Assembly (NCBI RefSeq): GCF_026151205.1
Contig: NC_087072.1
Location: forward strand, 11,694,169-11,758,168
Direction of reading: 5' to 3'
Source: Bolinopsis microptera
Lineage: Eukaryota; Ctenophora; Tentaculata; Lobata; Bolinopsidae
Length of the DNA stretch: 64,000 nucleotides
Shown: positions 39,596 to 52,800 of the stretch, in pieces
How positions within the stretch are numbered: position 1 is the first letter of the stretch
Layout: every line of letters begins with the position of its first letter
Notes under the pieces: model-generated
The model's input: only the letters and a program-made list of their open reading frames with translations
Told to the model about the DNA's origin: nothing
Databases searched by the model: none
Position numbers and translations under genes: made by a program

Positions 39596-42500
39596 CTAAG
39601 CTGGTTCAATGCCCCAGCTATTTAGGGGGAGCCACTCAATTTCACGCCCAGGTGTTGTCAATTGCTGGGTTTCAAGTAAGAGCTTTTTGATACGGCTCTT
39701 GATAATTGAGATGGGGGAAGAAAGGTCGGAAAATTTACTAGAGCCAGGGACCATGACATTGTTTTCATTAGGAGTGCATTTGTCGAATATTTTATCAACC
39801 AAACTGTTCCATATAGTCGTACCTTTGAAGACAAAATTGTGTTTAGAAATTTCAAGTTTGTGTCGGGGGACCCGCATAGTTTGGCTACATGCTCTGGAAC
39901 TTGTTTGGAATAAACTTGTCAGAGAGATAGGTTGATGCAGTTTCAAGATTTTAAACAGTTCAGTGGATATATGTTGGGTGTACAGGTTGTGGATTGACAT
40001 GATTTTCTCGGTATTGAATATTGGCTTAGTGTTTTCCAAAGCAAAGCTCCTTTTTGCGATGTGTTCACTGTATGGTCTTGCACGTGCACATGTTTCATAA
40101 TACTCTGCCCGGTCAAAGCTTGGTTTGCTTCCAAATAGAAGGCGTACACATCTTTTTTGGATGGAGAACAGTTTAGATAGTCTATAAGGTGTGACACCAC
40201 CCCAGCTACTGATACAGTAGCTCATATGAGACTTGAATAAGGAGTCATACAGCTTATGGTACTCTGTTTCTGGAATAAACTTCATAATACGTTTAATTAT
40301 AGCTATACTTGTAGTTAGTTTACTTTTTATGTTATCTAGTTGGGGTTCCCAGGATAGTTCATGGTCTATGATAACACCAAGGAATCTCACTTTATCTACT
40401 CGTGTAAGCGTGTTGCCTGATAACGTGAGTGAGTTCTCAGAGCCATATTCACGAGCACGTGCACAGGACGAGTACCGGCCAGGTCTGAATAACATGTAGA
40501 CCGATTTGCTTTGGTTAATGTGCAGCAAGTTAGATTCCATATAGTCATTTACAGATTCAAGTACTTTATTAGCATTCAAATAGGCTTCTTGTTCAGTTTT
40601 TCCAGCAACAAATATGTTCGTGTCATCTGCAAACAGTATGAAGTGTCCAAGTTTGCTAGAGTTGATTAAAACTGACATTAATGTAGAGTAAGAAGAGGAG
40701 AGGGCCTTTTGCAGTATTTTGGAAATCAACATACTGCTGTCGGTTACACAAATAGCTTTCAATTAGGTCAAGACAGGGCCCTCTTATGCCATAGTGTTCA
40801 AGTTTGACAAGTAATTTTCTGTGGTCGATTGTGTCAAACGCTTTGCTTAAGTCAATGAATATGCCAATTACATGATTCTTACTTTCTAGGTTTTTAAGAA
40901 TGTGGTCAATGGAGTAATTGATGGCATGTGCCGTTGAGTGGTTGGATCTGAATCCAAACTGTTTATCGTATATGACCATATGTGAAGTAAAGAAGCTATA
41001 TAGTCGGCAGTAAATTACTTTTTCAAATATCTTACCAAAGATAGGTAGAATGGATATAGGCCTGTAGTTATCAAACAGCTGTGGGTCTCCTTTCTTAAAT
41101 ACGGGGGTGACCTTACCTATTTTGAGAATATTTGGAAATAGACCCAGCTTCATGAATGAGTTTAGGAAACCAGCTAGGTGCTTAGAGATTGTAGTGCAAT
41201 ATTTCTTAAGAACAGCTATTGATATGTCACTAGCCTTGTCACCCTGGAAGGTTTTAACAATTTTTTCGATTTCCTCAGAATCACAGGGGTTTAAGAACAT
41301 ACTGTTGGTAACTCTTTTGTTAAAGTAGTTCTTATAATTAAGGGGCCTCTGGCAAGCTGTGTCACGACTTATTGGTTTGGAGGAGCAGAGCTTCGCATTA
41401 AGTTTACCTGCAATGGAAGAGAAGAACATGTTAAAGCCATTCGATATGACACGCTTGTCTTTTACTAAACTACCATCTATTTTGAACGAGGCCTTTATTC
41501 CAGTTTTTGTTTTTCCCCTCAGTTCATTGATCAGTGCCCATGTTTGCTTCATATTACCTGAGACTTTTGAGAATTTTCTGCAATAGTACAATTTCTTGGC
41601 AGATCTGATAATGTACAGGGTGGGCCAAAAGTCAGTGTGCAAACGTTGGCCTTAATAGCTCAGTCACTGAGTGCCCAATTGAAATAATTTGTTCTGGTAT
41701 GACTTACTACCACCACTGGTTCGAGAAATTTGTCAAATCGAAACACATTTGTGTTCATTTTTTTCAAAAGAAGGTTCATTTTCGCATTTATTTGATAGTT
41801 TGGATAGTCGGATCGAGCCAAATTTTATTGAATTGTGTTTGGCAATTCGAATTACGTTTGTCCTGAAAAAATGAGAGCTGTAGCTTCTCAGATCATCGAG
41901 ATACGAAGCATAACGAGTTTATTCATTACGTGTGATCAGGTGATTGGCTTACCTGATCACGTGATTAGGTAACCCCGTTAACCACCCCGTTAAACATTAT
42001 GGGAATCGTTAAGGCTGCCCAATTAAGGTGTCTTGTCACGGTGTCACATAATCACCCAGTCAATTTTGTTAACGAGATACACAAAATGCTTGATAACTTC
42101 GTCATTTCAAATCCGTTTCACATCATTTTTTCAGATCAGATGCAACATTTAATAATCTACCGTCTCTGAAAAAATTAGACATCTAGCATGTTCAGGGAGA
42201 ACGATATAAGTGTTTTAATATTGAATGGGCGTGGTCTAAAATATTCGAATTTTCAAATTTTGGTGACGGAATCCTCGAACCAGTAGGTACAGTAAACCAT
42301 CTGCAAAGCAACAACCCTCAAATATAAAACACGGCGGAGGTATAAGACCCAACGTTTGCACACTGACTTTTGGCCCACCCTGTATTTTAACTGTCGACGG
42401 AATTTACTATAGGTTAAGTATAGATCAGAGTCTCCAAGAGGGTTGGGTTCCTTAATTGTACTCTTCCACTGCTTGTAAAGATATTCTTTCTTTTTCACTG

Positions 42501-43766
42501 ATGCAATGATCCCTGGTGTGATCCAAGGGTTTGCAATCATATTTCTTTTTGACTTTTTGAACGATTCAGATTCAATTAAAAAGTTTTCTTCGATCAAAAG
42601 TTTTATCTTATTTGCAAAAATTTCAAAGTTTTCTACGTTGTAGCACACCTGCCCACAAAAATTTGTTTGAATATCTTCTAAGAACTTGGTCATATTAGAT
42701 TCACAGTAGTCGTATTTTGGTTTACAAGGGTCAAGTTCTGGTTCTTCAGGCATGCTACATTCGAGAATACAGAAAATTGGAGAGTGATGCGAAACCCTGG
42801 TATCCAGTAGTCCAGCTGACACAATATTGTCAGTGGAGTTTGTCAGAATATTGTCAATAAGCGATGGGACACAGCCTGGTTTATGGTGCGTTGCCAGTGA
42901 TATAAGTGGGATGAAGTTATTTCCATATAAAATGTTTTCAAAGCTGGCAGAGCCTTTATTAAATAGATTAAAGTTGAAATCTCCAAGCAGGATAACGTTC
43001 CTATCAGGAACCTGATTAAGAAGGCTCTCAAATTCGTGTAGGGCATCTTTGTCAGATCCACCAGGTGGTCTGTATAGGACGCCAACTGTTTGGGGCCTGC
43101 CAACATTTGTTATGGAGACAAACACTGATTCAAGGTTAGGGGTACACATACATAGTTTGTCAATACAGGTGTAAGTAAGTGACTCATTGATGTAAATTCC
43201 CACTCCACTACCTTTAGATTTGTCACGTAATTTATTGGTGTATTCAGAGAGATAACCGGGTATCCTATACAGGTCTTTGAGGTTTGCATCAATATTTGTC
43301 TCAGCCAAGCCAATAAACGAGAGCGGATGACTGTACTGACTACTGTGAGATTTCTGTGACAAATGTATCAAAATTTGCAGCATTTCCATCAATATTGTTA
43401 AAAATACCAGTAAGGTTCTGCCCATTTCTATTTTCTATGATACAGCTTTATGAGGTTCTTAAAGCTTTTATGATCATAATTTTTACAGCTTTTATGGATT
43501 TCATTGATTTCAGAAACATCTTCAATTTCATCAAGGTGGACTGGGTCATGTTTGTCACGTATAAGTGCAGAAGCAAATGGGCAGTACCGTTGTGGTAAGC
43601 TGGCGATGCAGATGTAGCATTGCCAGCTATCATTGGTGTGGCTGTATTGGAAGAGATTTTTGGCACATTTAGAGTGAGTAACTGTTCCACAGGAGCTACA
43701 GTTCAAAATTTTGTGGTGTGTTGAGATAAATTTATTGCATCCCTTGCAAACATAATAATAATTGTC
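39596..43766 (-). pseudogene. CR1/L2-like LINE with PHD-type ORF1, endonuclease and RT, degenerate and interrupted
   Basis: From 43766 downwards: a zinc finger protein (CKGCNKF, CSSCGTVTHSKC, WQCYIC; PHD-like spacing) to 43428; an APE endonuclease (FIGLAETN, VGIYINES, VGVLYRPPGG, LLGDFNFN, SLIDNILTN, SHHSPIFC) in 42383-43350 after a frame slip; RT from 41613 (FKKGDPQLFDNYRPISILP, KQFGFRSNHSTAHAI, FIDLSKAFDTIDH) and, in another frame, FADDTNIF, FLGVIIDHELSW, down to the stop at 39596. A deletion near 40700 removed the PQGS motif: QQYVDFQNTAKGPLLFLLYI joins blocks that are normally about 17 residues apart. It is also split by the element at 41616-42382. Confidence 0.88.
41616..42382. mobile_element. 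767-bp TA-flanked element with 34-bp perfect terminal inverted repeats
   Basis: Ends CAGGGTGGGCCAAAAGTCAG and its inverse, extending through TGTGCAAACGTTGG, flanked by TA at 41614-41615 and 42383-42384. Removing it with one TA joins the LINE frame as QLK-Y-IIRSAKK, so boundaries and the TA duplication are confirmed by the host reading frame. Tc1/mariner-type target choice. No transposase. Relatives: 51098-51450 plus 52440-52560, 55797-56424 and a remnant at 48710-48760. Confidence 0.9.
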
Positions 43767-45740
43767 AAATGACGTTATATATTATATAACAGTTATAAAT
43801 GTTCAATAGTTGTAGAGCGATTTCAAGAGTAGTGGTCCACAGGGGTCCGAAAAAGCCGTACAGGCACTTGGGTCCTTATCCTTGTCACTAATCTCAATTG
43901 GATTCGGTTTACACAAAACATGAACATTTAGACGTACACATTGACACGATATTTATTAGAAAGCAAAAAGTATAAAATAATACGTGCGTGCGCGGCTTGA
44001 GCCGCGCCGCATAAGAACAGATGCGTGCAGGGGCTGGAGTATGCTTGTATGTAGATTAATGAAATGTTGCATTGTAAATATTGAGAATTGACGATATATA
44101 ATGATCTAATAGTCAATTTTACAAAGCTGGCTTTGGATTTAGGTAAGATTATAAATTGTAATTTATTTTAAAAAAACCACGGATAGTTTTAAATTTATTT
44201 CTATTTGTCGTATAATCATGAACAATTTAATCCTGTTTTCAAGAATGCGCGGCTTTGGCGGCCAGTTATTGACTTATACATAAAATTGAATTTTAAATAG
44301 AAATGTTAATATATTAAAATTTAAAACTTTCAAAACGGAGGCTTATAAATATTATTATATTATGATTGTAAAATAAAGGATAAAATTTTAAATTTGTTTC
44401 ACTAAAAATTTGTTTCATTATAATTTCTATAAAAATTCTATAAAACTCCAAATATACAAACAATCTGAAAACTCCAATATACAATGAAGAATGATTGAAA
44501 AAGTTGACTGCATAACAGTACCTGATGATAAAAATTATTTATGAAAATATAATAGTACAGTCATACCAAACAATCTTGGCAACATACAAGTACATGCATG
44601 CCCACAGTTCAATGTTTTAAACCACCATACCAATATACCTGTTATCTTGTGTCATAACTTAGTCTCATAACTATACCATACTTCATACTCATTAACTTAT
44701 TATTTATATACTATAATATGTTTTGATTCTTAGTCCTTAGAAGGGCACTCTATTAACAGTTTTTGCCTGATTTGAATGTCCTGCACAGGCCACAACAGAT
44801 CAAAACTTATTTAAATTATTTACAATTTTTATTGTATTGCTGTGTAAATTTGATTCTAATCTTACATATATTATATATAAAGCGAGACGATATATGTTTA
44901 TCCGTACCATTTTACTGACACCATGGTATCAGCTTTAACGCGACTTCCCGCTAAAAACCATTCAAGATATACGACTGAAACCTTTTTGACTGGGTCAAAT
45001 GCTTTCATGGCCTCCAAATCAGCACGTGGTGTCAAAAACGCATATTAAATAGGTAATAATTATTTGAGTCTCTTGAGTCCTGACACCATTTCAGAGTTAT
45101 ACGGGTTCCTGCTAGTTCTAATAATTCTAATAATCGAAATGAGTTTATAACAAGGTCGATCTTTTGGTAAATTTCTAGCTTTCTGCCAGAAAATAAATCT
45201 GGGTTTTCTAATAAATATAGTACACTTACACTCACATTCACAAGCATGCAAGCTCACCTTGTCCAATGAGGGAAATGGAGAACAAGCTCTGTTGCATCAT
45301 AGTCATGTGACCTCAGGCTCATAATCACATGAACTCAGCTCAGACCCAATCAACTGGGTTCTGGCCTGGTCAGCACACTGTTACCTGATCTTGAGGTGAC
45401 GTACAAGGTGTTGTTTTCTTGAATTTTTTGTTTTCTTGTTAGTTGTTTACCCAATCAATGTCTGGAAGGCTGCAAATTTTCGCATGCCCAGCACCAATTT
45501 TTCATAAGGAGTTGTGCGATGTGACAATACATAGAGGCCGCAGAATTATGAGGACTACCAGATCCTAGTGGAATCTTAGTAATCCATGATATCACGACAG
45601 GCCCTACAGAATAGATCACTCAATACCTCTCAAAAAATTAAACACATACAGGATCGGAGGAAGAACACACAAACTCCTGGAAAGTTATCCTTCCAACCTC
45701 ATAAAAACATCTCAATGAAACATCTGATACTATACAGTAT
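43767..45740. other. AT-rich region, no gene recognised
   Basis: A 42-codon frame (ATG 44921, just after TATATATAAAG) is the only item with a promoter-like context; it has no family and lies in AT-rich sequence. The rest is simple AT-rich DNA. Confidence 0.35.
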
Positions 45741-46020
45741 ATCCAGGTGCTCTTTGGAGTGCCACTGTTCTAAATCTAAATAGACGACCTTAAAAACTAT
45801 AATTTGTTCTATTTGCTGATGACGTATGCATACAAAAAAGCCAATGAAGTTCTAAGTTCAGTGTATCGCTACATGCTTGCTAATAAACTTCACATAAACA
45901 CTGGCAAGAGCTGTTACCTTGAATTCTCAAACTCTCGATCCAACAAAGATGAACATACACCTTCTGGTCAAAAACTCAATATCAATACTAAATAGAGTCA
46001 TCAATCCAAGAAAAGAGTTC
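45741..46020 (+). pseudogene. LINE reverse transcriptase fragment with FADD
   Basis: 45806 onwards reads VLFADDVCIQKSQ, then after a one-base slip KANEVLSSVYRYMLANKLHI and NTGKSCYLEF, the palm motif C and following helix of a CR1/Jockey-type RT. Both sides are degenerate. Confidence 0.6.
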
Positions 46021-46499
46021 TCATCAATCGTCCAATCTCTTGTAGTGAGCTGGCCATCATCTAGTAGAGAGTCTATGACTAGTGTAGAAACTCAAAGAGA
46101 CACAGTAATCTCGATTCTTTGGTAGGTCTTCTTCAGTAGTGTACTAGCACTCAATAACAATGGCATACCTTTGGAGAGAGTACATGAAACTAAATTCTTA
46201 ATATGTAGTAACCATCGATGAAGGCCTAAATTAGCTCAAATGTTTGCCGCTTTTAAAAACAATTTTGAAGAGAATGAAACAAAAATGTGAATAAAAGAAA
46301 AATTCTATTTTATACCCACAATCAATTTATGTTTAGTTCAAGTACTTATAGTCAAAATAACCATTTCACAGAAGTGGTTTTATTATATAATAAAACCATT
46401 TGTAATATTAGTGTAAAAGTGATAAATTAATTTACACTAACAAATGTACAAATTATGAATACACAATTTTTACTCTGCAACACTGGTTCGGCGAAACAG

Positions 46500-46620
46500 C
46501 AAAAGAGAGGCTGGACCTAGTGGCCCACAAGAGGATAACATGAAGGTGCTTTGCCTGCCACTGCATGTAGCATCCCTGGTGGATGCCGGGGTTAAACATG
46601 TGGATGTGTTGAGGTACAAA
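46500..46620 (+). repeat. LINE 3' UTR-like repeat, related to 8905-9030
   Basis: GAGAGGCTGGACCTAGTGGCCCACAAGAGGATAA parallels GAGAGGCTGGGCCAAG...GCCCACGAGAGGATA next to the tail of the full-length I-like LINE, so this is probably a 5'-truncated relative. Here the motif lies in the same strand direction as in the 8.9-kb copy. Confidence 0.55.
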
Positions 46621-46870
46621 ATATAACAAAAAATAGATATTAGATTTTTTAAAAAACTATCAAGAGATTATAATTTTTATTACATTATTTGATCGTAAAT
46701 AAAGGATGGAATTTAAAACTTTCACTAAAACTTGTTTTATACTTGTTTTATAACAGCAGCAACCTATTTAACACTTGTGGAAGACTTTAGGCGGTCAAAC
46801 GAGAAACAAAATGCTTTTCTATTTTATTATTATTTTATTATAATAATTTGTAATTGTAATTATTTCTTAG

Positions 46871-49800
46871 ATGGACGTTCATGCAATTGTTACACGTCTC
46901 AGAGATCTTTCAAGAGACCCACAAAACAGATCAGCAATCGCAAAAGATGAGGCCTCTTTGTCAGGTAATTCCTTTAAATTGAAACTAAAAAAGAAATTTT
47001 AGTTTCAATTCGAAAAATTTAATTGGTTAACCTCAAACGAGTCAAATAAAAAAATTGCTACACCAGATATCTAGATAGTTGTCCAAGGAATCACTGTACC
47101 AAATCTCAATATCAGGGGGTGGCTGCTTTTCTCAACTAAGGAATTGAAAGCAACAAAAGTGTGTTTTCAGATAGATGCAATTTAGTGTTTTCAACATTTT
47201 GAATATTCACTGGAATGTATCACAATTCGTTAGTTAGGACTTTGTATACACTTAATAATGTTCAATGCTTGATTAGACCTGGCCATTCCCTAAAATGATA
47301 ACACTGGGATTGGTTTATCAATATGTTATTATATATGTAGTAAAACATTTGCAAAGTGTAACGATTAAGTCAGAGTACTAAAAAGGGTAGAGTAGGCAGA
47401 CACCAGTCGAACTTGCTTAGGACTATTAAATTTGATTTAGGTAGTAGGAACATTCCATTTGTAAATACAGACGATTTGTACAATTTAAGACTTTTAGCCT
47501 CTGATAGAGCGGGATGGAAGAAATTGTTATAGCTTGTGTATCAGTATTTCTTTTTTTCTGGGCTCTGGCTACTTATCAGATCTTTAAGATGTTCATTTAT
47601 GTTCTATTTTCGATTTGAATAAATTTATATAATATAATATAATAACGATTAAGTGTTTGAGGTTTACATGTAATTGACTAGTCAGATATTCAAAAAATGA
47701 GAGGTTAATGTCATTTTTTAGCCATTTACAGGTAAAATCTATCTACTTAAATATGGTCAGTTCAAATCACTTTTGTCACGTGAAGTTGTAGGCATTGTGA
47801 TACCAATAGATACCTCACTGCAATATTGTGGTACATTAAAAAAGTAAGAAATGTATGTATATTCTTACGGAACCAAAATGTGATGGTTAACCTCATTTTT
47901 TTCATTTTCCCAAGATAAAAGAAAGACAACCAACACGTCATCTATTTAGAAATGTGTATACCGTAAACTTACGATGAAAATAATAACTCCATCATTTGAT
48001 ATATTCTCGCTATATCTAAAAAAGAGATTAACCTCATTAAATCACGTTTAGATATTACTTTTTCTGACAATTGTGATCCTAAAATTTAGAGTTTACATTT
48101 GCTGACCGAAGTAACAAAAAATATGAAGTGTAATAAAATATCAACCTCAATTTTATTAACCTCATTGTTGTAGTCAATTTTGTGAAAATCGGTTAACCTC
48201 AATTATTTTTTTTTAAATTAAATTGATTTAGAAAATAGTATTTTGGTCGATTTTTTGGACCCCTTACCCCCTCTGGCCTTCAAGGTTGTTAAATACGTCA
48301 AATTTTCGTGAAAGAATACGACGTATTCGGTTCTAATAAAGAATACGTCGTAATACGCCGTAATACGGTAATTTCTATGGATTGTTAAATACGTCCACGA
48401 ATACGCCATAATACGCTGTAATACGCTGATTTGACAAAATTAAACATTACAGCTGCGCGCCACCCTCATCATTGATCATGCATTAAAGGAGTGCAGTTAT
48501 ACATGATAACTTAAATTTGTAATCAAATTTCATGGTTAATCCGATAAGCAAACAATTTTTTGCGTGCACGACACACTTTTTCGTAATACGTCAATTTTCG
48601 AGGATTAATACGTATTCGTATTCCAATACGTATTCCCTCCTAATACGTATTTAACAACTTTGCTGGCCTTAAAGGGTTGTGTGTGGGCAGTTACTTCTGG
48701 GCCACCCTGTAAAGACAGCCCAAACGTTTTGTGCACTGACTTTAGGGCATCTTGTATTATGATGTATTTTCATTTCAGGACTTGTACTTTGTCTAAGCAA
48801 TGAAGACCCTAATATCGTCCTGATATCCTTGGAGGCCTTGAAGTTCCTGGCCATGTATACATCCAATAGACCTGTCATGAAGAATCACATGGGGATGATA
48901 CAAAGTTTACAGGTAAAACGTAATTCAATACTCGATAGATAGGCTGCTTACTGGTTTACAGAATATTTACCAACATGGAAATTGTGCTGTTCACTTCGTC
49001 TTACTTTTATTGTCATTGAACTCCAAGGGTTAAAGCCAAGTATTTAAATGCTACAGCTTATTAAAAATCAATCATCAAGAAATCAACATTATTTCTATTA
49101 AGTTGCATAGGTAGTAAAATGATTGGGAAATCTAGGTTAGTGGTTGATTGGTAAACAATAGCGGAGTATTTTTAATTTGCAATTGATAAATATATATATT
49201 TCAGACCTTATCTGCCAACGAAAACGCAGAAGTAGTGCGCACAGCAGAAGAAATCCACAGTAGTCTAGTCCCGTCCCGAGCTGCCCAGCGCACCAAAAAC
49301 GTTAACTCTCCTGTGTGAGTTTTTAATGATGTGATTACTTGATTACTTCTCTACTAAAAGTTGAATCAGATAAAGCATGCTTGTAAAGATACAAACAAAG
49401 TTACACATCCTAATTCCTAATCCATAAAATGTACCTAATTCTTACCTTGGGCGTTATCAATCATCCTACTGAGTTTAACCCCCATCAGTAATAATCCTGG
49501 CCCGAGTGTCCCAAGGTAAGATAGAGAAATCATTGAGTCTTTGCTGTGTTTCCGTGTTTGTGAAACCTATTGTTCAGCTCCACCCCACTTCTCATTTGCT
49601 CGTTTTGAGTATAAAGCTTTAAAGCCAATTTCAAAAGTTGGTTATATTTTGTGCTCCTGATCTTATCGGCTAATTTAACTATTTGTATTCAAAGCGCTGT
49701 ATAACACTGCCTCTAACTTGTGTGATGTAGTACTGTGCTCCTTCATTACAACTCCAATTCTAACTCCAGATTTATTAAACTGATCAGACAGAAAAAAGTG

Positions 49801-52800
49801 CTAATCGCGCATGTTAATTGTAGTGTGCAATAAACTTTGCTGGAAGCTTCCTGGCCTAATGTAGTAAAAGTAAAAGCATACATTAACAAGAATTTCGCCG
49901 CGGTAACACCACGCACGATCAAATTTCCCTATTGCCTACAATGTAATTGTTCTACTTCATTGTATCCCAGAGTGGTGTTTGGCGCACGTGATAATCAAAA
50001 TAGGTTCCTTTTATACACATAATTATTGGGGAGTGGTCTATATTGCGAAGGAGCAGACTTTTGTCGTCACCGTAGGTCCATCGGGCCACCTCATATAATA
50101 TCCAAACCCGATTACTTATTCCCTACGATCTTTTTGCCTTCGGCAAGAGTAGGGAAAAAATCCGAGTTTTAGGAAAACAACTGCGGTAAATCTAGGTCCA
50201 TGGGAAACAATAAGTTTTTTAATGAAACTACTAAGTTTATTTTACATTCCTTTAGCTTTAAATCTGTGTGGGCCGCACAGGCACGTACGGTTGTTCAACA
50301 ATCAACGGGCGACAACGACGGACGCAAGCCAAACTGACCAACATGCCCCTCTTAATACCCCTCTAAATGCCCCTCGTTGGGACTTGGGCCTAATGCCCCT
50401 CTTTCGAGGGATGCCCCTCCATGCCCCTCTAAATGCCCATCGTTGGGCCTAATGCTCCTATTTTGAGGGATGCCCCTCCATACCCCTCTAAATACCCCTC
50501 GTTGGGCCTAATGCTCCTCTTTTGGAGGGGCATCAGTATTTATCCCTCTGAAGCAAGTAAAACTGTTCAAATCAGCTAATTTCCCCAAAAATGTTCGCCG
50601 TTGGCACTGGGATTACTTTAAAATTCAACCGTTGGCACTATTATTTGAGTTTTCTAATTGCGATTGAGTTATTATTTTTTTAAATATAATAAATATCTAG
50701 TTCCCCTTACCTCACTACATAATAGGCAGGTTTTCGAAAATTGGGAAGAAAAAAAATGTTTGCCTGCGGCAAAATATCTGCAATATGTGTCTGTGCGAAA
50801 GTTTATGTTATCCACACAAACCTACTTTCAAAGGGACATATCATAATTTGTGATAATTACGACAAATGGTGCCAGCTGGCTGTGTTTTACTTGTGGGTTG
50901 TCGGAGAAAGCCAGTTTAAAATATTGATTTCTCAAATTTTCTATTACACTAGTTTGAAGGATATTTCAGATATTTTGTTATTGTAGATTTTAATGTGTCC
51001 AAGCAAACCCTGGGAAGCCGACATTGCAAGCGAAGCGAGCGGGCCACAAAAACAGAAAATTTGTATCTGGGAGAAAATTTTAAACTTTCTGGACTGCAGA
51101 TCATGTCAGGGGGGAGTCAGTACCCATACGTTGGCTTTAATAGCTCACTACTCAGTAACTGAATGCCCGATTGAAATAATTCTTTCTGGTATGACTTACT
51201 ACCACCACCGGTTCAAGGAGTTTGTCAAATCGAAAAATATTTGTCAAATATAGTTTGGATAGTCGGATCGAGCCAAATTTTATTGAATTGTGTTTGGCCA
51301 TTCGAGTTACATATTTTTACGAGTTTATTCAATACGTGTGGTCAGGTGATTGGTTTACCTAATCACGTGATAAGGTGACCCCGTTAACTACCCCTTTAAA
51401 CATTATGAGAATCGTTAAGGCTGCCCAATTAAGGTGTCTTATGGAATCGTATCATTGTATCACAGAGTTATGCCAAGTCGATAATAAAATTTCCCTTTAT
51501 AAATAAATTAGTTTAAATTAATCGAAGGACTGATCTTTAGTCGTAGTAGGTTTCATTTATAATACTAATAATACACCGCAACTTAATCCCTACGATCTTT
51601 TGTTTGCAGTTAGGAAAAACCCGATTTAGGACACAATTACAAAAAATAGTTTTAATGAAGTACTAATTTTTAACTAGCTTAACCCGTGTGGCCCACAGCC
51701 TATCGGTTACTCAACAGTCACGGGGACACGACGACGCGCCTGTACCACGCCCTTTATATCTAAATGTCCGTTTGATTTTGGGCTATGACTTTGAGGATTA
51801 ACCTAAAGCAATTTTGGAATGTCTATTTGGGGATCCCCTCTTCCTATAAATACCTCGTTGGCTAATGTTTTGGCATCTGTTTTATCTTAAAAGTAATGTT
51901 CAATAGTATTTTACCCCTAAAATGCTTGGCATGGTTACTTTCAATAATTAAACATGCACTTTATGACTTTCCGTATCGATTGATTATTATTTTTTTAATA
52001 TAATAAATATTATCCCTTACTACAACTAATGCATAGAGTTTGAATGGAGAAAAAAAAAATTTTGCATGCCAATTCTGCTATGTGTCTTGCAAATTATTTA
52101 CCAGGTAATCTCAGGCATCATGTTATTCCGTAGTGGTGTATTACTTTTTTCAAAACCAGTTAAAAAGATTTCTCCATTTTGCTTTAACTCGTTAGGATAT
52201 CGATAATTGTTATTTATTTTAAGTTAGTAACCCTGAAGCCGGCCCGCCGCCACCGATGCAGATTTTAACCTGTATTGCTATATGCGCGGAGTCAGAGCAC
52301 ATACTCACTATCAGTAACGTCACGAGTTGAATAATTTTTTGGTGGATTATCCGTCAGAATGCGAATGAAAATACAATATTTGTTCGGCGGATTTTATAAT
52401 TGTGTTTATTCATTACAATTTAAGTTATAAAGATGTTGCTCACGGTGGTCACATAATCAACAAGTCAATTTTGTTAACGAGATACACAAAATGCTTGATA
52501 ACTTCGTCATTTCTATTCCGTTTTGCCTCATTTTTTCAGATCAGATGCAACATTTAATAATATACTATGTGATATAGTATAGTTGATAACCTATAGATAC
52601 TATCCCACAGGGTAAAGGGTGTGCCGTCTGCAACTGGTCGTGGAGCCTTCTTTTTGGGTCAAGGCAACAAAAATGCCAAGGTTAGAAACAGTACCTACTT
52701 ACTTGAGCGTATATCTCTAATTACGTTATAATAAGTATGTATATAAGCATATTATGACTGCAGACTGATATACCAAAGCATATAATGACTGATATACCAA

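Noticed and set aside
44921-45049. Small frame after a TATATATAAAG box
   Set aside because: Promoter-like sequence is expected by chance in such AT-rich DNA; there is no family or conservation evidence. A Helitron-type end was considered but no matching 3' hairpin was found.
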